64,000 nt of DNA from Escarpia spicata (taxonomy: Eukaryota > Annelida > Polychaeta > Sabellida > Siboglinidae). The DNA is taken from assembly GCA_963995525.1 (NCBI GenBank), contig OZ023212.1, positions 9,061,666 to 9,125,665 of the forward strand, read 5' to 3'. Position numbers and translations under genes: made by a program. The notes under the pieces are model-generated. The model searched no databases, was not told the origin of the DNA, and was given only the letters and a program-made list of their open reading frames with translations. Below, piece after piece: positions 53,040-64,000 of this stretch. Positions within the stretch are counted from its first letter, which is position 1, and each line of letters starts with the position of its first letter.

Positions 53040-53275
53040 CTTGTTCCATGCCGTACACAAAGGCGATAGCACTCAATCCACTTGGGAGCGACTGTAAAAT
53101 CACACATGAACAAACACACAAACAACAACAACATAACCGTCAGTGTTTAGACTGTGCTTCCCTTGGCTTGATCCATGCTGTACACAAAGACGATACTGGC
53201 CTTGCGTGTGAACCTAAATCACAGGAAGACAAACAACAAAATTACTGCCTGTGTGTTTTGACTGCTGATTTATAA
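53040..53275 (+). repeat. Imperfect ~127-bp tandem duplication
   Basis: CCATGCCGTACACAAAGGCGA (53046) recurs as CCATGCTGTACACAAAGACGA (53173), and ACAAACAACAA...GT.TTTAGACTG-like sequence follows both. It falls in a 148-codon frame (52829-53275) of unknown status. Confidence 0.7.
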
Positions 53276-53850
53276 TCTACGTTGTGGAAGTATGCAATGC
53301 AAGACAGACTACCACCAACTGTCATTACTGCAAAATCTCTGTCAATTTTAACTCACTGGAATTCACTCCAATGCACACACTTCGAAAAACATTACGATTT
53401 ATTTACCATTCACTGTCATTAGATGTAACATGAGGCAAAACGATTTATTGATAGTGAGTGTAGTGAGAGTGTGCATAGAAAATATGTGTCATTGTAACCG
53501 TGACCAACTAATAGAAGTATAATTTTTATTTTTTTATTTCTTAACTGCACGCACAGTTAGTTTAAAAATGTGGACGGACACATGAATGAAAACGCACAAA
53601 TCATTACCGCTTCTCTTCCTGTCCCGCCTGTGTGCTCATGTTCAAATTACTTCCGCATCCCCTTCCGTTATGCAATTCGCGCGCCGACGCTACCGCCGAT
53701 TTACCAACTTTCAGTGCCTTGTATCGCGCTACAGCATTGTCCTTCCAGTGCCTCGAGGTGGTGTTTGCTACTGCATCAAGTGTTATCAGATTATTACTCG
53801 TTTACAGACCTCCATCCACAGGCCGAGGTGGAGTTTCTTTCTAAACGTTT

Positions 53851-54294
53851 ATGGCCGAGTTCACCAATCTCCTGGAACTTTTCACAGCACAGTTGACTGG
53901 ACTAATTATCGTGGGCGATTTTAACATCCACTATGGAAAGGCCGGAAATAAAGACTTAAGCTACTTCTCTGATCTCCTGCACGTCACCAACGTGCAGCAG
54001 CATGTTCGTGATCCGACACACACCATCGGCAATATTCTTGACCTTATAATTTCACCATCGTCAGGAAGCGTTGTGACATCAGTGACGGTGGGATCCCTGC
54101 TCACCGATCACCACGTTGTACGCTGCCTGCTTCAAGCACCAAAGCGGAACCGAACAAAGAAGCGGGTTTCTTATCAAAAATATGCTGACAATTCCTTGCA
54201 AGAACTGTTAGACAGCCACGCTCCATTGATGACACGGTCAATTACTGTGCGCCCCAACACGCCTTGGCACACAATGGAATTATTGCTTGCTTAG
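53851..54294 (+). pseudogene. LINE ORF2 endonuclease C-terminal half
   Basis: 147 codons: LTGLIIVGDFNIHYGKAGN, QQHVRDPTHTIGNILDLII, SLLTDHHVVRCLL, then VRPNTPWHTMELLLA and stop. GDFN and (T/S)DHH are catalytic-domain signatures of APE-type LINE endonucleases. The N-terminal half lies in another frame at 53632-53844. Confidence 0.8.
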
Positions 54295-54349
54295 CGAAAG
54301 CTCCGACAAGCAGAGCGAAAATGGAGACTGACAAAACTGCAGATTCACC

Positions 54350-55240
54350 GTGACATCTACACTGGACAACGTGAAACTTACAAACAGCCAAATTCTACAC
54401 AACAAAAATTATGAATGTGCACATAACAACAAAGCACTGTTCAGGATCATGGATGATCTGATGAAGAGAAAAACTGCTCCAAAACTGCCCAGTTCTGTGT
54501 CTGGTATAGCACAACTGGCAGATGGCTTTCTCGTGCACTTCACACTCACAATGTTAGACATTCGCAGCCAGTTAACGAGTAGACGCCTGCAAACTGTCAA
54601 CGCTGAGCACGTGCATTGTGAACAGTCTTGCACAGTCAATGCGTTTTCCGGCATCACCACAGAAGGCGTTCTCTCTTTGGTGAGGAAGTGTCCAACAAAA
54701 TCAAGCGCGCTTGAGCCATTTCCTACCTCACTCGTGAAAGCCAACACTGACATACTTGCGCCGACATTAGCTGCAATCATCAACATGTCGCTCGAATCGG
54801 GGTCCGTGCCGGCCAACTTCAAACATGCTGTGATCATACCTCTATTAAAGAAACCAAACCTTGATTCAGACTCGACGAACAACTACCATCCTATATCGAA
54901 TTTGTCATTTGTTTCAAAGTTACTGGAGCGCCACGTAGCTGTCCAACTTCGCCAGCATCTAGACAATTCAATTTGATGAACATTTTCCAAAGTGAGTACA
55001 GACAACATCACAGCACTGAGACAGCACTGAGACAGCACTGAGACAGCACTGGTGCGCATTCAGAATGTCCACCTCCTTTCCCTTGACGAAAGGAAAGGTG
55101 TGCTAGTAGTGCTGCTCGATATGATTGCGGCGTTTGATATTGTTGACTACTCGATATTAATTACCCAGCTGCGCAGCATAGGCATTGAAGGCATCGCACT
55201 GAAATGGCAGGAGTCATTACTGATGCGTGTAAGACACTAG
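54350..55240 (+). pseudogene. LINE ORF2 reverse transcriptase, N-terminal part
   Basis: 208 codons with SALEPFPTSLVKANTDILAP, FKHAVIIPLLKKPNLD, NYHPISNLSFVSKLLERHVA, stop at about 54976; then VLVVLLDMIAAFDIVDYSIL at 55052-55240. Between them lie three copies of GAGACAGCACT (about 55018-55050). Sequence then jumps from the fingers to the thumb region, so GVPQGS and YADD are missing. Confidence 0.8.
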
Positions 55241-55710
55241 TCCACGCCCTGGTGACATCGCGGCTGGACATCAGTGACGCGGTCCTGTACGGCATCATCG
55301 AGGCACTTAAGTTGCAGATGGTACAGAACTCGGCGGCAAGACCTATTTCAAAACACTGAAAGCACCAGCACATAACACCTGTGCTTGTCGAACTGCACTG
55401 GCTTCCAGTTCGCTGGCGTATCCAGTACAAACTGCTGGTCCTTGTTTTCACGGCTCTACATGGTCTTGCTCCAGCGTATATCCTAGATCTTATAATACCG
55501 CATACGCCCACCCGCAACCTCCGATCTACTGATCTACATCTGTTTGTAGTCCCGCGCTACAACTTAGAGGGCTACGGCAGACGAGCATTCTCCGTGTCTG
55601 GACCTGCGCTCTGGAACGCTCTGCCAATAAACGTTCGTCAAAAGGACACTTTGCATAAATTCAAAACTTGCCTTAAAACTCATCTATTTCAGCAGGCGTA
55701 CTTCGACTGA
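55231..55710 (+). pseudogene. LINE ORF2 C-terminal end
   Basis: TLVHALVTSRLDISDAVLYG, then PVLVELHWLPVRWRIQYKLL, FTALHGLAPAYILDLI, GYGRRAFSVSGPALWNALPI and HLFQQAYFD before the stop. This is the conserved region after the RT thumb in CR1/L2-like ORF2. Confidence 0.85.
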
Positions 55711-56059
55711 GGAACTGTGCAGTAGGACACTTTTTATGAACATGTATTTAATCAATTTATTTATTTATATTATATAATATATTTTAATTCATTTATTATT
55801 ATTTATCTTTTAATACAATTTTACATATTATAATATGTATTCTTTTACTTGTGCAAATATGTAATGTATTTTAGTCACATTATATACACAATCTTGTAAA
55901 TCTTATGAATTATTATATTTACCGGCATCCTTATACATATATATTTTACTTTTGTTTCCACGTACGTTTTATAATGTGTGTACGCACCCATGAACGGGCT
56001 GGTCCCGAAGATATGGCGCTATAGAAATGCTAGTAATAATAATAATAGTAATAAAATAA

Positions 56060-57110
56060 TAACAATAGTAATGAAATAAAGATACTGTAGGCATAGTTAC
56101 TTATACACTACCAGAGAATGCAATCCACATACAGTACATTGATTCATGTATATTTAATGCACATACCATACTTATGTTTTAACTAATTTAAATTCTAGTA
56201 ATTAAATAATGCATGTGCACTGTGGTCATGTAATATAATTAGCGTATGTTTAATACACACTGTACACACGTTTCAAATGTTTTATTACATACACGAGCAT
56301 TGCCATTATGCACCATTACTGAGACTCTTTCACTTTACGAACTGAGCAAAGTGCAGCCCAATTATCATATGATATTTACATATTCAATTAGAGCTAAGTA
56401 TGCATGTGTACATTTCTGAATGTCTGCATGCACATACAGATGTAAGCAAAAGCCCAGTGGAGTCGAACTCAGCAGTAAACGTATCAAATGGGTACGTGAG
56501 TGAACGAATATATCATCATTCTTGCAGAATTATATTCAGTTATGCTATACATGAACAATAACACATTTATTATTTTTTGCTAAAATATGTTTAACTAACT
56601 TTAAACAAATCTCAATTACTTTAGCACCAAATATGTGTTTTGGCAGTTTGTAGATTATTTGTGCTGAATATAACTTACAACACGTCAGTCGGCTAGCATT
56701 TATAAATATTTCCATGTATATCCTTCTTCCAAAAGTCTCAGCTATTTTGAATAAAACTACATCAATATATAAAGGACCTACATGATATGCTAAAGTTAAA
56801 CTTAACAACAACAACAAATAAGGAAATGTTATTACAACGAGAACAAATGACAACAATCCCCAGTCTTCCCTAATACGCTAGCTCGAGTAAAGTTAAATTA
56901 AATAGTTAATAGTTTTGAGCATGTTCTAGAATTTTATTATATAAATGTAAAGGTATAATTGTTGTTCCACATTGCACCTATTTGCTTCACGTTTACAATG
57001 TGCTAAGATAACAGTATGACAGCATTTACAATTAATGGATTTCGCGACTGTCCTAATTAGTATCAGTCAAAATTAACGTTAAATAATATAATCTGGATGA
57101 ACGTTACCAA
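56060..57110. other. No recognised feature
   Basis: AT-rich; short frames only. Confidence 0.45.
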
Positions 57111-58427
57111 ACATAGGGCCCCGGGTCCGTATTCTCGAGGAAACATATTTCGTACATAAGAATTCGCGCAAATATGGCGGATTATTTCGTAGCTGCGAAA
57201 TTTCGCAAGTTGGTATTCTCGAAGGAGCGAGCTTTGTGCTACCCATCTACGTAGAGTTGGCACTCCACCGTTTGATAGGTGGCGCTAACTTTACCACTGC
57301 CAGTAAACCTCAGATATAACAAATTCGCTTAAAACGAATTTTGCTTATATTGAATAAATGAATTGGTCCCAATTTGATTTTAATATTCAGCAAATTTCAG
57401 ATATGACAAATTTAGGATATAATGAATAAATTGACCGGTCGCAAGCGATTTGTTTTATCCAAGGCTTGCTGTACCAAGTCAATGTATTTTGTTATACTGC
57501 ATTATTTCAATATCATCAAGTTTTTGCACTTAGGTTACTTATAAACACACATGCCAACCTAGCTAGCAGTCATAGTTATGGAGATATAAATTGTGTCTGT
57601 TTTTATTTTCTAAGTAGTCATAAATGGAAAATATGGTTGATTAAGACAATTACGGGCTGATATAAAACACTTATTACTGTACATTTTGGCACATCATATT
57701 TTCCAGGTGCCAATAATCCAATTTCTTTTGTCACCAAACCGACTTACCAACATAAGACATAATATTTATATTTACCTTGTAGTTGTTTTATAAAATGTAA
57801 CAACTGAATCAGTATAAAGAAGATTGTTCACATACTGCTTTTACCAGTAGATGCTAGAATACAAGATCATTGATTTTATATAGTTTCTAAAGCGATTGAT
57901 CTGCAGCAAAGAAATCATTTTAATTGTTTCGTTTGAAAAGATAAATACCACAGTTAACAATTTATGCAAACAATGAATATTAATGAAAATTATTATAATA
58001 ATTCCAGATGTCATAGGAAAACAAGAAACGTGTCTGTATAATGAAGTGTTGGTACACGAATAAAAGATAGTCAATAATTAATATTTCTTATAATATGTTG
58101 CATAGTATTCAAGGTATTTGATATAGAATTGATGTAATGTGAATTTATGGTGATCTTCCTGGTGTTCATTGCATGTTCGAGTTTCAATGTATCCTTGAGA
58201 CATTGTGAAGAGAAGAAATGTGCCACATCCACACCGAGCATTACAACACATTATGTTCAATGGAATAAAAACACATATTGCTTGAATTCATATTATATTA
58301 CATCATGCTATCTATCTGCATGTCCACCAAGCCAAACAAATGTAACAATTCAATAAATTAGAAATGTTATGCTCTGCACCCTGACATTTTCGAATAAGCA
58401 TATTTTGGCGCGCTTTTCGGGATGCCG

Positions 58428-58785
58428 AGATGTGATGTCACATATGACATAATATGTCATATGTGATGTCACATATATTATACTCGCATCAGGCCGACCC
58501 TTTCCAAGGATTCGGAGCATGTTTACAAGGAAAGCTTTTTGGTCGAAACGAGCGTCAGAATAAGTTTCAGTCATCATTGTTTTGCATAAAATTGGTTTCA
58601 CATGAATCTATGAGATAACTACTTGTTCCTTTATAATGACTAGTGTTTGTATTACATCGAAATATTGCACAATGACTTATTCTGATTCTCGTTTCCACAC
58701 AAACGCTCTCCTTGTAAACATACTCTGAATGCATGGAAATGGTCGGCTTGATGCGAATATACGTCATATGTGACGTCACGATACA
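58428..58785. repeat. Foldback (long inverted repeat) element
   Basis: Left arm 58428-58590 pairs with right arm 58655-58785: CGCATCAGGCCGACC / GGTCGGCTTGATGCG, GCATGTTTACAAGGA / TCCTTGTAAACATAC, AACGAGCGTCAGAATAAGT / ACTTATTCTGATTCTCGTT. The left tip contains a perfect palindrome with 13-bp arms (58439-58465, CACATATGACATA then TATGTCATATGTG). Confidence 0.8.
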
Positions 58786-59696
58786 ACGTGAACGTCTAGC
58801 TTATTAATGTTCCGCAAAAATCGCTAGACAGACGGGTTTAAAATCGAATTTACGCTACAAATGTATTATTTAAATGTTGTAAAATGTCACACACAATGTT
58901 AAACTTTGTGTACACATGGAAAATGGATTTTAGCAAATGCTTTGTTTTTATTTCCTTTAATGGAATCAAATGTTGATGTCATTGCAGCACGACGACACGG
59001 ATCAGCACAGGCTATGCATGATTCGCAGAATGTTTAGCCACTTTAGAGTATTCTTTTCTGCAGCTACATTGTCTTCTTGGTGCTGCATCATGTCCAGTTG
59101 TATATTTTTGCATCTTTTAATTTCAAGATGCAGCACTCATTCCAGTCCATAAATTTTCTTTCTGAAAACACACATGTAGCATGCCATAAATATGTTGTTT
59201 CATTTTAAAATATAACCGTATTAGACATACCGTATTTTACTGCGCTACCCGTGATACCTAAACGCATATAATAAATTTAGACATGTTATACATCGTTGTC
59301 CTTTTTAGTGTCCATACGATACATGGGCAAAGCAGATACTGTACTACCCAGTTTTTATAAACTGTTATAACATGCATGTCAAATAACTAGGATATACCAG
59401 ACAACAACGCCACTGATAGAGTACACTGTGTATATTTCATCATACAATGACACAATATTGTAACTTACCTTTCAATCCCACTGGTTTTCAGTCTTTGGGT
59501 GTGGTATCATGTTTTTTTGTAAGATGATGTTGGATGTGTGCTGTAAGTACAGACAATGTCTTTGCAATTGGTTTGTAGCAATATGTGATTGATTTTTATG
59601 TCATTACGTACTGGTTTCATGAAATACTGTTCTTTATTCCTCACTAACTTAGCCCTATACATAAACACACAATCTAACAAAGTCCATATTCTGAGG

Positions 59697-60015
59697 CGGA
59701 TCCATCTATGGGGGCACATATTAGATCAATTGTATCCAGTAGAGGGAGTGCATGTATAAATGTCAACAAGTTTTACCATTTGATGCTTTGTGCTTATATA
59801 CGAATTGGCGTATGGCGTCGGAATGCCGTGAATACATGGAGGACGGGGCTGTGGCTCTCACATCAAAAGTTAATTGCACCCCACTTGGCTTCCAAACACC
59901 ATACCATAAATACATGACCATGTTCGTGTCAAGTTACCCAAACGAGTAGGCCAGTGGGGGTACATACCAAAGGTCTAGGGGGCATGTGCCCCAAAGGCCC
60001 TCCTGGATCCACCTA
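59697..60015. repeat. Possible MITE with GGATCCA ends
   Basis: The left end, GCGGATCCATCTATGGGGGC, ACAT, and the right end, in reverse complement, GGTGGATCCAGGAGGGCC ... GGGGCACAT, share terminal words in inverted orientation. The TIR is imperfect. Confidence 0.45.
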
Positions 60016-60019
60016 TGAT

Positions 60020-61180
60020 ATTTCTGGAATAGTGGTTGTCCATTTTGCGTCTCGTAATTTCTGCATTAATTGAACAAATAACTAAAACATTAGTTTTTGC
60101 CACGTAACTGCATGAAGCACCCCTGTGTTATCATTTTCTCTGTTTATCTGGAACCATTCAACACATATGCTAAGTCTAAGACCTGAAGCAATTGTAAAGA
60201 TAATAATAACAAGTGGCAACATAAAATGGTGAGAAACATACAGGGGTGTCCCGTTTTTATAGGTTGGACATCCACAAAATAATATATCCACCAAAACTTA
60301 TACATTTACCAAAAAATCTCCACTTTATTTTCAATATTTACACAGTATTTAAGCTTGATATGCCAATGTAGCACATAATTAGTTAACAAATGCGGGCCCT
60401 AGGCCAAGTACTAGGGACCGGCTAGATGAATATTTAACACAACCATCACAAGTCACTACTCTATTAAACCATCTACTTACTACAATACAATATACAACAA
60501 ACCACACATTCTGATCTGGGACTGGAAGACATACGCCTCCTTGGTCATGCCCCTTGCTTCCGATAACGACTTACGAAGTTACAACTTTGACTAGAATACA
60601 CTAACTTAATAAGTTAGTGACATACTAATGTGCATAACTGAGCCATGGTAATTGATTGATGGCTAGCCAAGCGATAGAAACATCGAGTGATCAATATAAA
60701 TCTCACCTTCAGCGCGTCGTCTAAATAGTAATCGACATCATGCACATACGCAGGCGGTGTCTTCTAACTGTATTATTTAATTGTGTAGTTAGGATACGTA
60801 GACGAAGCGTCAAATTCCTAATTCTGTAAAGTAAACATTGATCGGTTTAGCCTTGGCGCTAATCCTTCCCTTTGCTTGCGTTTTTTTTCAGTCATTTCCG
60901 TTCAAATGCTTCGCTGGCATTAAACCCATTATTACCTTGGCATCAACATACTTCAATGGCAGTGCGACATTATGCTTTGCATAGTGGCTATATTGATTAG
61001 TCACAAGATTCCCTTGAACATTTGTCTACGTTATTATTTTTCATTCACCGCCAGGAACACGTGATCAGCGCTAAAACGGTAAAAAAGTAGCAAAATATCA
61101 GTGACCGTTGCAACGCAAACAAACCCTCGCGAGATTTTCGTACGGGAGTTGCACATTTCTTAGTTGCGACAATTCGTAAG
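60020..61180. other. No recognised gene
   Basis: AT-rich unassigned sequence leading into the right inverted repeat. Confidence 0.45.
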
Positions 61181-61747
61181 CGTTTAGAGAATATCAACTT
61201 GCGAAATTTTGCAACTAAGAAATAATCCGCCATATTTGCGCAACTTCTTACATACGAAATATGTTTCTTCGAGAATACGGGCGCACTGCTGGGGAAAAGA
61301 AGACAGGGAAGACAGGGGAAGTAATGGTCAGATAACATTGAAGAATAGACTGGAAAGACCTTTGCTGACACCAACGCAACAGCACACAACCGCAAAAAAG
61401 GTTTTTCCAAAGTGTTTGCCGCGCGCGCATGGTTCTGCGATTGTTATGTTACGTTATGCCAACAATAGATAAACGATAGGAAAAATCGAAACACGTCCAA
61501 AAACGCTTTTTTAACGATTGCTAGTACCATTACGGTTCGTCCGTTCCGAACTATCTTGATATTATTTGAAAGCTTACAGTTTCTGCTAGTGAACCAAATG
61601 TTTTCCTGATAATCTTTCCTAAATAAACTATAAACGGATCTACAACCGTACCATTTTTCGATGTCTTAGACACTGCGAACGATGTTGGTTCGTTGACACA
61701 GTTCACAAATCAACCGATGAAGCAACACTACCTGATTTCATGCTATC

Positions 61748-61966
61748 AGCTCCACCCACTTTTAAACGGCGGCTTAATTGACATACGCGAAGTAGGCGTG
61801 ACGTCACAACCACGTATATCAACCAACCAACGCAACGAATGTTGACCCTAAGTCTCCGTTGCTTGGCGTAAGTTATTGTGCCGTCAGGCCGACGTAGAGA
61901 TATATCGATTTTGCTGCCCCCCAAAAAACGCGTCAGCTTCGCCGCCGTTTAAAAGTGGGTGGAGCT
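61748..61966. mobile_element. MITE with perfect 26-bp TIRs
   Basis: AGCTCCACCCACTTTTAAAC GGCGGC at 61748-61773 is the exact reverse complement of 61941-61966. The element is 219 bp, non-coding, with CG-containing interior. Perfect TIRs suggest recent mobility. Confidence 0.85.
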
Positions 61967-62184
61967 TATAATATGGAATAAAGAAATGGTGAAGTGCGCA
62001 TGTCTGAACCTATGCAAATAAGGAAAACAGTGCCGCAATCGGAAGATTAGTGTACAGAGTAAAGGACGTTTCAAGAAGCTGGTGACGAGTTGGTTAAAGT
62101 GCACGTATCGGCTGGCGACGTCGAAGAAGAAGAACGCCTAACGAAGAGAGCTGATACATACCACACTGTACAATATACAAGAGG

Positions 62185-62752
<568 letters not shown>

Positions 62753-62759
62753 AAAGGGG

Positions 62760-64000
62760 CTTATCAGCTGACGGTTGCCTAGAAACAAATGGTTCAAATA
62801 TCATCAAATACTCACCAATGATCTCGGAACAGGCACAATAGGGTTGGTGATAATATGTACTAAACAGCAAGCCTCCCCATGGTTGATACGAGCGCACTCG
62901 GAGGCGTCAGCTTAGTATAATAACAACATCGTACGTAAGGTCTATAAGGTCTATTTATAACGAGTTGGTGGCGTCCCCGTTTAGCAAGCGGGAGAGATAC
63001 TAAGAGTCGTGATCGCTAGAGGTCGCTGCTTGACAGGACTTTGCTGTAGATATATTGAGGTTCGGTTGGCCGGTAGAGGACCCACTGAGTACCGGTGGCT
63101 ATAGTGTTACTTGAAAAGTCGTTCCCACTTTCAAAATGTTTTATTCACGACGACGAGACGTGCAAAATGATAACGCTTTTACAGCGACTCAAGACTGCAA
63201 TTAATGTTAAAGACTACAGTACAATTAAATGTAATAATTACTACAGGTGTGCGTGCGTGTGTGTGTGCGTGTGTGCGCGTGTGTACGTGCGTGTGTGCGC
63301 GTGTGTTCGTGCGTGTGTGCGTGTTCGTTCATCACGAAATGTTTGTTGATGAGGTCATGTAGTCCAGCGAGGCATCCGGATAAGTGGTCCATGACAGACC
63401 GTCGGGTCGAGGCAAGCCTCGCAGGGAAGTAACGACACCCTTCGTAACTAACGCCGGAGCGCCAACTAACCGCTCCGACATACAGAGGGTCTTCAATCCG
63501 CGTACACTCGTAGACGAATACACGTTACTTGTGTTCTTTAGCTACTTAACGGAATCCTCAACTTCATTCTATCCCGCCTTAATACAGAGCACAGTTGAGA
63601 TTTTAACGCATTCTTAAAAATACACAGCATGACCCAGTTTTTATCCAGACCCAGCGCCGTCTAGGTGGCGACGGATAGAAGCCGTAGGCTGCGTCGGTGC
63701 GCTAAGCTCGAAATACAGATGTCGGACAAGTCGCTTACAACACCTTATTAGCGAGGATCGTGTCCGCGTACGTGTGTTGCAATCAACGCCAATTACGGTG
63801 AGTGGGGAGTGCCCAGGTTCTGTTGGTAAACATCGAACTGACGTACGACCAGTGGAATCTCAACCGACCAACGCCAGTACGCGGCACCACCATAAGCTTC
63901 AGCCTCACAAAATAAATACCACACCACCGCTAGGCTGCGACACCATCAACACCAATCAAATCCACCGGCCCCCTTTTCTCCGAATCTTAACCCAACAAAA
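62760..64000. other. No recognised gene; short CGTGTG tract at 63246-63335
   Basis: Frames at 63095-63240 and 63384-63617 have no recognised motif. The GTGCGTGT-type tract is low complexity. Confidence 0.45.

Larger units (their letters stand above)
53590..56050 (+). mobile_element. CR1/L2-like LINE, second copy, RT catalytic segment deleted
   Basis: Same family as the LINE at 40-48 kb. Endonuclease parts are at 53740-54290 (VIRLLLVYRPPSTGRGG; LIIVGDFNIHYGKAG; GNILDLIISP), RT at 54350-55230 and the C-terminal end at 55231-55710, then an AT-rich 3' UTR and a tail with GATATGGCGCTATAGAAATG and (AAT)n ending about 56050. The 5' end is truncated; many frames are shifted. Confidence 0.85.
57114..61290. 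mobile_element. Pair of ~95-bp inverted repeats 4 kb apart (possible DNA transposon ends)
   Basis: 57125-57220 (CCGTATTCTCGAGGAAACAT ... CGCAAATATGGCGGATTATTTC ... TTTCGCAAGTTGGTATTCTC, given in parts) matches the reverse complement of 61187-61282. GGGCCC precedes the left arm. No transposase was recognised between the arms, so these may instead be two separate copies of a MITE. Confidence 0.55.

Noticed and set aside
58147..58356. 69-codon frame with a signal-peptide-like start and several Cys (possible small secreted peptide)
   Set aside because: Hydrophobic start and about five Cys are suggestive, but there is no recognisable family, promoter or splice support and it lies inside a repeat-rich region.
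58970..59152. Myb/SANT-like remnant opposite this frame
   Set aside because: A short charged stretch on the - strand vaguely resembles transposon-linked Myb proteins, but too little remains to support it.

Overview
The window looks like nuclear DNA of an invertebrate animal, probably marine. It is AT-rich, genes are split by GT-AG introns, simple-sequence tracts run up to about 480 bp, and it carries CR1/L2-like LINEs, a Penelope-like element, hAT and PIF/Harbinger transposons, MITEs and tRNA-derived SINEs. There are no operons, Shine-Dalgarno sites or other bacterial signs. I cannot place the species; a lophotrochozoan or an invertebrate deuterostome would both fit.

The main host gene is a DEG/ENaC/ASIC-type sodium channel on the + strand, about 2.9-19.3 kb. 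Ten exons can be joined with GT-AG borders and every reading-frame phase agrees (580 residues plus stop). The exons for the cytoplasmic N-terminus and the first membrane helix must lie left of position 1. The first visible exon carries an unusual Asp-rich pentapeptide array built on a 195-bp tandem duplication. Introns hold long microsatellites, a PIF/Harbinger fragment and a complete 3.2-kb element with 110-bp terminal inverted repeats (10.58-13.79 kb). That element carries a decayed gene with a CXC cysteine domain and motifs in the order of a FEN1/XPG-type nuclease. A second decayed relative of this gene sits at 26.3-27.05 kb between ends made of repeated 'CCATTTT...' motifs.

The 3' part of the channel gene and its flank (about 17.9-20.65 kb) was duplicated to 28.6-30.95 kb, where it is a pseudogene. 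Degenerate C2H2 zinc-finger remnants lie at 20.9-21.3 and 34.7-35.1 kb (- strand). From 27 to 37 kb are LINE fragments, a MITE, a Penelope-like reverse transcriptase fragment and a gag-like zinc knuckle.

Between 40.2 and 48.06 kb a CR1/L2-like LINE (- strand) is split inside its reverse transcriptase by a hAT transposon (41.92-46.46 kb). The hAT gene can be read as six exons but carries one frameshift and one in-frame stop. At 49.27-50.25 kb is a 21/42-bp minisatellite open on both strands, next to a SWIM-zinc-finger gene fragment (50.4-51.4 kb, - strand). A second LINE copy (53.6-56.05 kb, +) has lost its YADD segment. From 57 to 62 kb are three inverted-repeat elements, and the last 2 kb hold a compound CATA/CA microsatellite and no recognised gene.

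The part most likely to be under-described is the TIR element encoding the FEN-like plus CXC protein. The Asp-pentapeptide insert in the channel ectodomain and the pseudogenised duplicate of the channel's 3' end are also worth attention.
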